Assembly: GCA_910588965.1 (NCBI GenBank)
Contig: CAJUSO010000019.1
Span: 1-56,683 of the forward strand
Source: an uncultured Lachnospiraceae bacterium
GTDB taxonomy: Bacteria; Bacillota; Clostridia; Lachnospirales; Lachnospiraceae
Length of the DNA stretch: 56,683 nucleotides
Direction of reading: 5' to 3'
The translations under genes and the position numbers were made by a program. The notes under the pieces are model-generated. The model made no database searches. It was not told the DNA's origin and was given only the letters and a program-made list of their open reading frames with translations. Shown one piece after another: positions 35,628 to 44,398 of this stretch (within the stretch, counting starts at the first letter, position 1; every line of letters starts with the position of its first letter).

Positions 35628-38600
35628 ATGAGAAAAGGAAAGAAACCCCTTGCATTTATCATAGCCATATGCATGGCTTTTACAGCAGCGGCTCCCCTGC
35701 AGGCACAGGCCCTGGAGGCAGGGGAGGGGATCCATGGCGGGCAGCCGCAGGCCGTGGAAGAAGCGCATCAGAGCGGGCAGGAATTGCCAGGGAAGGGCAT
35801 TGTGCAGTTCCTTATGCAGGAGAGCGAATCCATACAGGTTCCAGGAACCCAGAATGTGGCGGCTGCGTTAGGGGAAGAGGGCGCTGTACTGGAATCCGCA
35901 TCCCTCCAGTATGTAAAGACCGATAGCGGCGAGGGATTTACCGTTGAGGCACAGGGGATTTCCGGCAATATGGCCCGTTTCTCCATGGAATATGGAAGCC
36001 AGGGGCAGGCTGGGGTTTACAAGCTTGCCAGCATCCGTTACCAGGCCGGCGGGGAATCCTATGAAGCCAACCTGGAAGAACAGGGCATGGAGGTGTCTTA
36101 CGGCGTGGATTGCCAGGCGGGGACAGAGCCGGATGAGGTTCTTTTAAACCAGGAATTGTTAGAAGAGGTGGAAGCAAATGTGGTGACGATGGATGAAAAT
36201 GGCAGCGTAGCTTCCAGCCAGTCCATTGGGGATATCCTTGGCCAGGAGGCGGAAGGGCAAGGCAGCCCCTTGCTCCGTTCTGCCCCCAAGGGTGCAAAGG
36301 ATATGGTGGTAATCCTAGACCCAGGCCATGACAGTACCCATGCCGGCGCAGGCTATTTTGGCTACAAGGAACAGGATCTGGTCTTGAAAATTGCTTTGTA
36401 CTGCAGGGAAGAACTGCAGAAATATACCGGCGTCAGCATCTACATGACCAGGGAGACGGGCGCCTGCCCTTATGGGGGCAAGGGCGTGGATTCGGCTACC
36501 TGCAATGCCAGGAGGGTAGAGTTCGCCCAGAGCAAGGGCGCCGACGCCTATGTGAGTTTCCATCTGAATGCCAGCCCGAGCGCAGGGGCGCAAGGGGTTG
36601 GCGTGTATTACCCGAACAGCAATTATAAGAAGCCTATCGGGGAAGAAGGCAAGGGCCTTGCCACGGCTATTTACCAGAAGTTATCGGAACTGGGCCTTGC
36701 CACCTGGGCAGACGGTATTTTAATCCGCAATTCTGAAAATAACACTACATACCCAGACGGGTCATTGGCAGATTACTTGGCTGTCATCCGAAGGAGCAAG
36801 CTGGCAGGGTTCCCTGCCGTGCTGATTGAGCATGCATTCCTGAGCAATGAATCGGATGTGGCGAATTTCTTAAATTCGGACGCCAAGCTAAAAAAACTAG
36901 GCGTAAAAGACGCCGAGGCGGTTGCGGGTTATTACAAGCTATCCCTGCGCGGGACAGCGCCTAAGGTACTATGGGTCCAGTCCAGGGGGAGCCAAAAGCT
37001 GCGGGTGAAATGGGAAGCCATTGCAGACGGGGTTTCTTACCAGGTATACAGAAGCAGCGCGAAAGACGGCGAGTATTCGAAAATCGCAACGGTCACAGGG
37101 GATATGTATGATGACAAGAAATTAGACCCCCAGGGAACCTACTACTACAAAGTCCGGGCAGTACTGGCAGACGGGGAAGTATCCAAATTTTCCAATGTTT
37201 ATGAGGCTAAGCCTATCCCCCAGCCACAGGTGGCTTCCGTGGTATCCAAATCGGGCGGGAAGCTCCTGGTATCCTGGAACGGCGCAGAGGGCGCTGTAAA
37301 ATATGAGCTTTTCCGCAGTGAGGATGAAAATGGGGAATATAAGAAGGTGACTACCCTAAATGCCCAGGCAGGCAATTCTTATCTGGACGGGCAGATAGAG
37401 ACAGGGAAGCCTTATTATTACAAAGTCCGGGCGAGGGGCGGGGACCAGAATGGGTTCGGAGACTACTCCGTCCCCCTGTCTGGATGGGCGATTGAGCCCG
37501 CCCAGATTACAAGGGTAAGTTCCAAGACCAGCACCTCCATGCTGCTGAAATGGAAGCAAGTCCCCAATACCTATGCATACCGCATCCAGAGGAGCGCGTA
37601 TAAGAACAAGGGGTATGCTACAATCGCTACTATCCGGTCGGCAGGCACGGTAAGCTATGTCGATAAGAAATTAAAGAAGGGCGTTAAGTATTATTACCGG
37701 ATACAATGCATCAACCGTGTGAATGGGAAAAATGGCGTCAGCAGCTATAGCAGCCCAGTAGCAGAAAATACGGTAACCCCCACATCCATTGTCCATGTCC
37801 GCTCCAAAAACAGCAAAAGCATGGAAATCAAATGGGTGAAGGATCCAAGCGCCTACCTGTACCGCATCAAGCGCAGTACAAAAGAGAAAGGCACATATGA
37901 GAAGGTTGCCGATGTGAAGGGCAGCAGTAAGGATACCTATGTGGACAGCACCATTGTTTCCGGGAAGAATTATTATTATGTGGTAGAGACAATCGTAAAG
38001 AAAAACGGCGTAAATAATTACAGCGGTAATTCAAAGCCCGTATCAGGCAGGAACCTTGCCAGCGTGAAAGTGGAGTCCATGCAGTCCCAAAACAGCGGCA
38101 TCCAGCTTACATGGAAAGCGGTGGCAGGCGCCAATGGATACCAAATCGTGCGCAGCGCCGCCAAGAAAGGCCCTTATAAGCAGGTGGCGAAGCTAAAGGG
38201 AAAGTCTTCCGTAACCTTTACGGATCCGAATGTGGAGGTCGGGAACCAATATTTTTATAAAATCCGCGCCCTGCGTACAGGGACTGTGAAAGGGTATGGA
38301 AGCTATACCTCTGCGCAGGAAATGTGGATGGTGGATTCCCCCAAGGGAATAAAGGTTTCTTCCCAAAAGGCAAATAAGGTAAAGCTGTCCTGGAAGAAAA
38401 AAACAGGGGCAGACGGTTACCAAATCTTAAGGAGCACGAAGGAAGGCACGGGCTACCGTGTGGTGGGGTCAGTGTCTGGCGCCAGCAAGACTTCCTATAC
38501 AGATGTGGCAGTTGTGCCTAATAAGACATATTATTATAAGGTATCGGCAACCGGGAGCTGGGGGCTGGAAGGCATAGGAAATGAGCCAGCGCCTGTAACG

Positions 38601-38900
38601 GCATCCACGGCAGTGCCGAAAAGCGGGATAAAGTCCATTACGGCAGGGGACGGCGGCAGCCTGGTGCTGCATCTGGCAGGCGTTTCAGGGGCTTACGGGT
38701 ATGAAGTAAGGAGGAGCAAGCAGCCAGATAAAGGGTTCCAGGTAGTTGGGGAAGCCAGCCAGGGGACAGTTTACACAGATGTGGGGCTAGAAGAAGGGAC
38801 CGCTTATTATTATAAGGTCAGGACAGTATGGGTAGCCTCAGGGAAGAAATACTACAGTGGGTATTCCGATGTAAAGAGCAAAGGGGTTTCCCAAAATTAG
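35628..38900 (+). CDS. Secreted N-acetylmuramoyl-L-alanine amidase with seven FN3-like repeats
   Basis: The 1090-residue protein has a signal peptide (about 1-27), an N-terminal region of unknown fold (about 28-220), and an amidase_3 domain (about 224-445). Zinc ligands are His234 (LDPGHD), Glu248 (YKEQDL) and His312 (SFHLNA); the catalytic glutamate is Glu401 (LIEHAF). Seven FN3-like repeats of about 90 residues follow, each with a KLxVxW strand, GYxIxRS and YYYKVR ending, and rich in lysine. It would cut the amide between muramic acid and the stem peptide. No LPXTG, LysM or membrane anchor is present. The next gene, also a hydrolase, starts 27 bases later. Confidence 0.9.
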   Translation: MRKGKKPLAFIIAICMAFTAAAPLQAQALEAGEGIHGGQPQAVEEAHQSGQELPGKGIVQFLMQESESIQVPGTQNVAAALGEEGAVLESASLQYVKTDSGEGFTVEAQGISGNMARFSMEYGSQGQAGVYKLASIRYQAGGESYEANLEEQGMEVSYGVDCQAGTEPDEVLLNQELLEEVEANVVTMDENGSVASSQSIGDILGQEAEGQGSPLLRSAPKGAKDMVVILDPGHDSTHAGAGYFGYKEQDLVLKIALYCREELQKYTGVSIYMTRETGACPYGGKGVDSATCNARRVEFAQSKGADAYVSFHLNASPSAGAQGVGVYYPNSNYKKPIGEEGKGLATAIYQKLSELGLATWADGILIRNSENNTTYPDGSLADYLAVIRRSKLAGFPAVLIEHAFLSNESDVANFLNSDAKLKKLGVKDAEAVAGYYKLSLRGTAPKVLWVQSRGSQKLRVKWEAIADGVSYQVYRSSAKDGEYSKIATVTGDMYDDKKLDPQGTYYYKVRAVLADGEVSKFSNVYEAKPIPQPQVASVVSKSGGKLLVSWNGAEGAVKYELFRSEDENGEYKKVTTLNAQAGNSYLDGQIETGKPYYYKVRARGGDQNGFGDYSVPLSGWAIEPAQITRVSSKTSTSMLLKWKQVPNTYAYRIQRSAYKNKGYATIATIRSAGTVSYVDKKLKKGVKYYYRIQCINRVNGKNGVSSYSSPVAENTVTPTSIVHVRSKNSKSMEIKWVKDPSAYLYRIKRSTKEKGTYEKVADVKGSSKDTYVDSTIVSGKNYYYVVETIVKKNGVNNYSGNSKPVSGRNLASVKVESMQSQNSGIQLTWKAVAGANGYQIVRSAAKKGPYKQVAKLKGKSSVTFTDPNVEVGNQYFYKIRALRTGTVKGYGSYTSAQEMWMVDSPKGIKVSSQKANKVKLSWKKKTGADGYQILRSTKEGTGYRVVGSVSGASKTSYTDVAVVPNKTYYYKVSATGSWGLEGIGNEPAPVTASTAVPKSGIKSITAGDGGSLVLHLAGVSGAYGYEVRRSKQPDKGFQVVGEASQGTVYTDVGLEEGTAYYYKVRTVWVASGKKYYSGYSDVKSKGVSQN

Positions 38901-38926
38901 GAAAAAAGGTAAGAGGAGATGGAATT

Positions 38927-41900
38927 TTGAAAAAAAATGTAAGATATTTGGCAGTTGCACTTGCAGTATCCGTAATATCCGTAAATGCTTTTGGAAGCGG
39001 TATTCCTTCCTATGCAAATGGAATTGGGCAACAGGACAGCCTAAAAGCCCAGGGAGGCTATGAGGGCTTGCCAGGCAATAACGGGGATACCCAAGAAGGA
39101 AGCCTTCCAGGGAGTACAGGCGTTTCCCAAGGAACTGGCTTAGGCCCAGCAGGAAGCAATGGGGAAGCCCCAGGGAGCGGGAGCCCAGCAGGAAGCAATG
39201 GGGAAACCCCAGGGAGCGGGAACCCAGCAGGAAGTGATGTTGGAAGCCAGGAGAACGGAGGAAGCCCGGCAGGAAACAATGGGGAAACCCCAGGAACTGG
39301 CGGAAGCCTAGCAGGAAGCAATGGGGAAGCCCCAGGGAACGGAGGCTCAGCAGGAAGTGATGGGGAAGCCCCAGGAACTGGAGGAAACTTAGCAGGAAGC
39401 AATGGGGAAGCCCCAGGGAGCGGGAACCCAGCAGGAGGCGATGTTGGAAGCCAGGAGAACGGAGGTTCAGCAGGAAGCAACGGGGAAGCCCCAGGAACTG
39501 GAGGAAACTTAGCAGGAACTGATGGGGAAGCCCCAGGGAGCGGAAGCCCGGCAGGAAGCAATGCCGGGACTCAGGAGAATGACGGCATTTCCCAAGCAAA
39601 TGAAGAGGATGCCGGGGAGGGTACAGAAAGCGGCGGGCAGGCAGAGGCTTTGGAAAAGGCTTTTGCAGAAATGGTTGGCGGATATGATTTATATGCCATG
39701 CTGGCAAATGGCCAGGAATTTCCGGTGCGCCGTATGCCCGAAGAATCCTCTGAGGCATTGCATACCTTGCCAAGCGGATACCAAGTGAAGCTGGCAGGCG
39801 TTGTGGTAACCCAGGATATGGTATGGTTTCAGGTGGAATATGGCTATCAGGATGTCTCATACCGGGGGTATATCCAGGAGGATTATATTGTGACCCAGGA
39901 TACCAGGCTGCAGGAGTGGAAGGATCTGAGGCAGGGTACATATGGGGTGCGCAATTCTGCCCGGGGGGCTGCGGGGAATACGGATTTATCCGCATTCCCC
40001 AAGAGTTACCAGTCTTATATTAAGAAGCTGGTAGCAGCCCATCCGAACTGGACCTTTGTGCCGATGAATACGGGATTGGACTGGAGCGAGGTTGTAGAGA
40101 ATGAGGCTAAGCCGAAAGTGAACCTGGTGGATAACAGCGACCCGAATACGTTTGATACCTGGAAATCCACGGATGCTGATTCCTATGATATTTCCACCGG
40201 GAAGTGGATTGTGAAGGAAGGGAGCACTTGGGTCCAGGCATCGAGATCCATCCTGAAATATTACCTGGATCCCCGTAATTTCTTAAATGAAGATTCCGTA
40301 TTCCAATTTGAGCAGCTGACCTATAATGGGAGTTACCATACGGAAGCCGGCGTGGAGAAGGTGCTCAGCGGGACATTTATGAGCGGTAAGAAGCTGGAGG
40401 ATGGATCTGGCGGGGGGATTACTTATGCCCAGGCATTTATGAAAATTGGGCAGGAACTGAAAGTAAGCCCTTTTTTTCTGGCCAGCCGTGTACGCCAGGA
40501 GCAAGGGGTCAGCGGCAGTTCCTCTTTGATTTCAGGCACTTACCCCGGGTATAAGGGATATTATAATTACTTTAACAGGCAGGCCACAGGAGTAGGGGAA
40601 GCCGTGATTATCAATGGCCTTAAGGAGGCAAAGAGCAAAGGCTGGAATACCCGCTACAAAGCCCTTAAGGGCGGGGCGGAATCTGTCTCCGCAGACTATA
40701 TCACCAAAGGGCAGGACACCTTTTACCTGCAGAAATTCGATGTGGACGCTTCTTATAATGGGCTGTACTGGCATCAGTATATGCAGAACCTGCTTGCCGC
40801 AGACAGCGAAGGCAAAAGCGTCCGGAAAAGCTATACAGAGATGGGGACCATCGACAACAGCTTCGTATTCAAGGTGCCAGTGTACAAAAATATGCCTTCC
40901 GCAGCATGCGGGAAACCAGGGGGAACCTTGAAAAAGACTACGCTGAGCGCTGCAAAGTCCGGGGATTCCGCAGTAAAGCTGACCTGGAAAGAAATACCGG
41001 GCGCCATAGGCTATGAGGTGCTGCGCGCAGAAGGGGATGGGAAATACAGCAAGGTGAAGAATGTAAATGGGCTGGAGAATACCTCCTACCTGGACAAAAA
41101 TATTGTCCAGGGCAAGGTTTATTCCTACAAAGTGCGCGGGTTCCTAAGGCTCTATGGAGGAACCATGAAATCTTCCAGTTCAGCGGCCAAATCAGTGGAT
41201 TTTGGGGTCTCCAAGACTTCCTGGAGGAACCTGAAGCTAAAAGACTACACAACGGCAGTCCTTTACTGGAACGAGGCGCCGGTGACGGGGTATAGGATTT
41301 ACCGCAAAGTAGACGATGGGGAATTTACCCGTATTAAGACAATCACAGATAAGGCAAAGATTAGTTATAAAGATACCAAAGTCTTGCCGGGCCATACTTA
41401 TACGTACCGTATCCGCTGTTATAATAAGGTTAATGGCGTAAATTATTATTCGTCTTACACGCCTACCAAGGCCATCCAGGTAAAAATGCCTGCCGCCAGC
41501 TTGGATAAAGCAGTGGTTTCAGGAGGCAGCAAGGTGAAGCTTTCCTGGTCTAGGGATGCAAAAGCACAGGGCTACCAGATTTACCGTGCCACTTCCGCCA
41601 ATGGGAAATTCACACGGGTAAAAAGCATTACAGACAATGCGAAGCTAAGCTGGTCAGATTCGAAAGTGTCGGCGGGGAACAAGTATTATTACAAGATACG
41701 TTCGTTTGTGAAGACCTCCCAGGGTACGAAAACTTCTGGTTTTTCCAAGACCTTGTCTGTGGACACGGTTCTTGCTAAGCCAGCCCTTTCTTCTGCAAAA
41801 GGGGTTTCTAAGGGGATTAAGCTGACTTGGAAAAAGGCTAAGAATGCCGCGGGGTACAAGGTTTACCGTTCCACGTCCAAGAATGGCGCCTATAAGCAGG

Positions 41901-42052
41901 TGAAGAGGATTGCATCGAATACAACGGTATCCTGGACGGATAAAAATGCCTCTAAGGGAAAGACTTATTACTATAAAGTAAAATCCTTTTCCCTCTTTGG
42001 GGGCAAGGGCAAGCATTCGGCATATTCCAACCGTCTGTCAGCCAAATGTTAG
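38927..42052 (+). CDS. Secreted glucosaminidase-type wall hydrolase with four FN3-like repeats
   Basis: The 1041-residue protein starts with a signal peptide (about 1-32) and a glycine-serine repeat linker (about 75-221). An SH3-like region follows (about 245-325), then an endo-beta-N-acetylglucosaminidase-like domain (about 440-640) with YLDPRNFL, SRVRQEQG (candidate catalytic Glu525) and GYYNYFN. Four lysine-rich FN3-like repeats end the chain, the last residue being cysteine. It would cut the glycan strands of peptidoglycan and so complements the amidase. The start is a TTG at 38927, set by AGGAGAT; the in-frame ATG at 38828 lies inside the amidase gene. No sortase motif is seen. Confidence 0.85.
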   Translation: MKKNVRYLAVALAVSVISVNAFGSGIPSYANGIGQQDSLKAQGGYEGLPGNNGDTQEGSLPGSTGVSQGTGLGPAGSNGEAPGSGSPAGSNGETPGSGNPAGSDVGSQENGGSPAGNNGETPGTGGSLAGSNGEAPGNGGSAGSDGEAPGTGGNLAGSNGEAPGSGNPAGGDVGSQENGGSAGSNGEAPGTGGNLAGTDGEAPGSGSPAGSNAGTQENDGISQANEEDAGEGTESGGQAEALEKAFAEMVGGYDLYAMLANGQEFPVRRMPEESSEALHTLPSGYQVKLAGVVVTQDMVWFQVEYGYQDVSYRGYIQEDYIVTQDTRLQEWKDLRQGTYGVRNSARGAAGNTDLSAFPKSYQSYIKKLVAAHPNWTFVPMNTGLDWSEVVENEAKPKVNLVDNSDPNTFDTWKSTDADSYDISTGKWIVKEGSTWVQASRSILKYYLDPRNFLNEDSVFQFEQLTYNGSYHTEAGVEKVLSGTFMSGKKLEDGSGGGITYAQAFMKIGQELKVSPFFLASRVRQEQGVSGSSSLISGTYPGYKGYYNYFNRQATGVGEAVIINGLKEAKSKGWNTRYKALKGGAESVSADYITKGQDTFYLQKFDVDASYNGLYWHQYMQNLLAADSEGKSVRKSYTEMGTIDNSFVFKVPVYKNMPSAACGKPGGTLKKTTLSAAKSGDSAVKLTWKEIPGAIGYEVLRAEGDGKYSKVKNVNGLENTSYLDKNIVQGKVYSYKVRGFLRLYGGTMKSSSSAAKSVDFGVSKTSWRNLKLKDYTTAVLYWNEAPVTGYRIYRKVDDGEFTRIKTITDKAKISYKDTKVLPGHTYTYRIRCYNKVNGVNYYSSYTPTKAIQVKMPAASLDKAVVSGGSKVKLSWSRDAKAQGYQIYRATSANGKFTRVKSITDNAKLSWSDSKVSAGNKYYYKIRSFVKTSQGTKTSGFSKTLSVDTVLAKPALSSAKGVSKGIKLTWKKAKNAAGYKVYRSTSKNGAYKQVKRIASNTTVSWTDKNASKGKTYYYKVKSFSLFGGKGKHSAYSNRLSAKC
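39149..39589 (+). repeat. Eleven in-frame repeats of 39-42 bases coding a Gly-Ser linker
   Basis: Units of 13-14 residues of the form AGSNGEAPGSGNP, with every third or fourth unit reading AGSDVGSQENGG, lie in the glucosaminidase gene. Neighbouring copies are nearly identical at DNA level, so slippage could change linker length in frame. Confidence 0.9.
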
Positions 42053-42145
42053 GAAAGAGCGCCGGAATGGATGGGATATATGCTTACAGAAGATAAGATA
42101 TATGCTTACAAAGGAAAAGAATAGAAGAAGGGTTAGGGAAGGGTT
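42053..42145 (+). promoter_or_regulatory. Short leader with a 14-base direct repeat and a 15-codon open frame
   Basis: GATATATGCTTACA occurs at 42075-42088 and again at 42097-42110, exactly 22 bases apart. Each copy holds an ATG. The frame from the second ATG (42102) runs 15 codons and its TGA (42147-42149) overlaps the ATG of the GT gene at 42146, which would allow translational coupling. Its coding status is not shown. Confidence 0.35.
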
Positions 42146-43996
42146 ATGAAAATTACGCCATACCGAATAAAAAAAGGGGTTCTGTATCTCAAACACTATG
42201 GGCCGAAGGCATTCTGGAACCGGCTGAAAGATAAGATGGAGTCGGAACGGGTTCCTTACGGCCCTTGGTTTGAACGGCATAAGGCCGGCAGCATAGAGCT
42301 GCGGCAGCAGGCAAAGCTGTCAAGGAAATTGGAGAAGCCTCCGGTGTTCAGCATCGTAGTGCCTTGCTATAATCCAAATCTGGATTATTTCTTTGAACTG
42401 ATGACAAGCTTGCATGAGCAGTCTTACGGGTATTGGCAGCTTTGCCTTGCAGATGCCTCTACATCCTCCAGGGTAGAGGATTTAGCCCGCAATTTCCGTT
42501 TTATTTATGATGAGACCCGGATTTATTATATCCGCCTGAGGGAAAACGGCGGGATAGCGGAGAATACCAATTCTGGGATGGATTTGGCAAAGGGGGACTG
42601 GATTGGGTTTATGGACCATGACGACCTGTTGGCGCCAAACGCATTGTATGAGCTTGCCATGGCGGTTATCCAGGATAAAGAGATAGAAGCGATTTATACC
42701 GACGAAGACCAGGTGGAGGAGAAGAAAGACAGGGAGATGATCCACCAAAAGCCCCATTTTAAGCCGGACTATAGCCCAGATTTGCTCCGTTCCAATAATT
42801 ATATCACCCACTTTTTCTGCGTGAAGGGCGATCTGCTGGACCGGGTGGGCGGCTTCCGTAAGGAATTTGACGGGGCGCAGGATTATGATTTTATCCTGCG
42901 CTGCACGGAGGCTGCAAAGAAGGTACATCATATCCCGAAGGTCTTATACCATTGGCGGATCCACAGCGGCTCAACGGCTGATAACCCCATGAGCAAGTCC
43001 TATGCCTACAAGGCGGGGAAGCGGGCGGTAGAAGCGCAGCTGGCCAGGGCAGGGGAACGGGGAAAAGTGTCCCAGCTGCCGCATTTTGGTTTTTACCGGG
43101 TAAAGTATGCGGTTACAGGCGCCCCCTTGGTGTCTATCTTAATTCCCAATAAAGACCAGGCAGGCGTGCTGCGGCGCTGTATGGCTTCGTTACAGAAGTC
43201 CTCCTACCAGAATTATGAAGTTATTTTAGTGGAAAATAACAGTACGGGGCAGGAGATTTTTAGCTATTACCAAGAACTGGCAGGAAAGCCCCTGGAACAG
43301 GGGAAGACCCTGTTAGGGCAGGGCAGCCTCCCAGGGGGGCAGGCCGTGAAGATCCTCCGCTGGGAAAAGGGCTTTAATTATTCAGCCATCAATAATTTTG
43401 CCGCTTCCCACGCTTCTGGGGAATACCTAATCCTTTTGAATAACGATATTGAGATAATCACAAAAGATTGGATAGAGGAAATGCTGGGCAACTGCCAGCG
43501 GCCGGGGGTCGGCATTGTGGGCGCCCGCCTCTATTACCCCAATAATACCATACAGCATGCAGGGATAGTAGTGGGAATTGATGGGATTGCCGCCAACATG
43601 TTCCCAGGCCTCAAACGCGGCCAGGAAGGGTATTACCACAAGGCGGCGCTGCAGCTGAATTACAGCGCGGTGACCGCGGCCTGCCTGATGGTCCCTAAGG
43701 AAATCTATGAAAAAGTCCATGGGCTGGAGGAGAAGCTGGCTGTGGCGTTCAACGACCTGGATTTCTGCCTGCGGGTGAGGGAAGAAGGGTATCTGGTGGT
43801 ATACAACCCCTTTGTGGAGGCTTACCATCATGAATCCAAGTCCCGGGGCCAGGAGGACACCAAGGAAAAGGTCCGCCGGTTTGGGGAAGAGATTGAGTTT
43901 GTCCGCAGCCGCTGGATGCAGCTTATCCAAAAAGGGGATCCCTATTACAACCCCAACCTTTCGCTGAAAAAATGCAATTATTCCCTAAGGCGTTAA
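42146..43996 (+). CDS. Tandem-domain GT2 glycosyltransferase
   Basis: The 616-residue protein has two GT-A domains after a ~65-residue leader. The first (about 66-310) has FSIVVPCYNP, AENTNSG, DHDD at 157-160, YTDEDQ and HFKPDYS. The second (about 328-616) has VSILIPNKD, VENNS, NND at 432-434 and FNDLDFCLRVRE. It is close to residues 280-816 of the protein from 14033, and to the protein from 4573, whose second domain has decayed. The three form a paralogous set in one locus. The start ATG follows GGGAAGGG. It probably elongates a chain with alternating or repeated transfers. Confidence 0.88.
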   Translation: MKITPYRIKKGVLYLKHYGPKAFWNRLKDKMESERVPYGPWFERHKAGSIELRQQAKLSRKLEKPPVFSIVVPCYNPNLDYFFELMTSLHEQSYGYWQLCLADASTSSRVEDLARNFRFIYDETRIYYIRLRENGGIAENTNSGMDLAKGDWIGFMDHDDLLAPNALYELAMAVIQDKEIEAIYTDEDQVEEKKDREMIHQKPHFKPDYSPDLLRSNNYITHFFCVKGDLLDRVGGFRKEFDGAQDYDFILRCTEAAKKVHHIPKVLYHWRIHSGSTADNPMSKSYAYKAGKRAVEAQLARAGERGKVSQLPHFGFYRVKYAVTGAPLVSILIPNKDQAGVLRRCMASLQKSSYQNYEVILVENNSTGQEIFSYYQELAGKPLEQGKTLLGQGSLPGGQAVKILRWEKGFNYSAINNFAASHASGEYLILLNNDIEIITKDWIEEMLGNCQRPGVGIVGARLYYPNNTIQHAGIVVGIDGIAANMFPGLKRGQEGYYHKAALQLNYSAVTAACLMVPKEIYEKVHGLEEKLAVAFNDLDFCLRVREEGYLVVYNPFVEAYHHESKSRGQEDTKEKVRRFGEEIEFVRSRWMQLIQKGDPYYNPNLSLKKCNYSLRR

Positions 43997-44097
43997 AAGG
44001 GGAAGCCCAAGGCTTGCCCTTTTGGGGATTCAATGCTACAATAAGGGGACGGAGGGGCTGTTACTGTCAATCAGGGATTCAGAGTGGGAAGAGGCAT

Positions 44098-44304
44098 ATG
44101 ATGAAAGTATTTATCTGCCCAGAATGCGGCGGCATTACAACAGTATCCAGAAGAAAAGAGATGTTCTGCCATAAATGCGGCGGCACAAAGATGGTTCCGT
44201 GCAAGCTGAGCTTTTCAAAATACACTGAGATGGACGAACAGCAGCGGAAGGATTATTCTGAAAGCTGGCTATACATACGGAATCGTACCAACGGGGAACA
44301 TTAA
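44098..44304 (+). CDS. Small zinc-ribbon protein
   Basis: The 68-residue protein has two cysteine knuckles, CPECGG (Cys7, Cys10) and CHKCGG (Cys24, Cys27), a clear four-cysteine zinc ribbon, followed by a charged helical tail (SFSKYTEMDEQQRKDY...). No family name can be given. The start is one of two adjacent ATGs (44098 or 44101) after GGGAAGAGG. Its place between GT genes suggests it may help a partner protein or RNA, but nothing proves that. Longer upstream frames overlap the GT gene and are not believable. Confidence 0.75.
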   Translation: MMKVFICPECGGITTVSRRKEMFCHKCGGTKMVPCKLSFSKYTEMDEQQRKDYSESWLYIRNRTNGEH

Positions 44305-44398
44305 GAAATAATTAAGAAATAGAAGAGGGCTTTCCTTTCGGGAAATACAGTACGATGAAACCGTAATCTACTAATTTAAGCATCAAAGGCTGGGAACT

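Noticed and set aside
39058..39561. Open minus-strand frame over the Gly-Ser repeats of the glucosaminidase gene
   Set aside because: Same cause: repeat composition, no ribosome site, low-complexity product.
39149..39589. CRISPR-like regular repeats
   Set aside because: Units are contiguous, in frame and coding, with no spacers; the same holds for 18367-18828 and 51111-51366.
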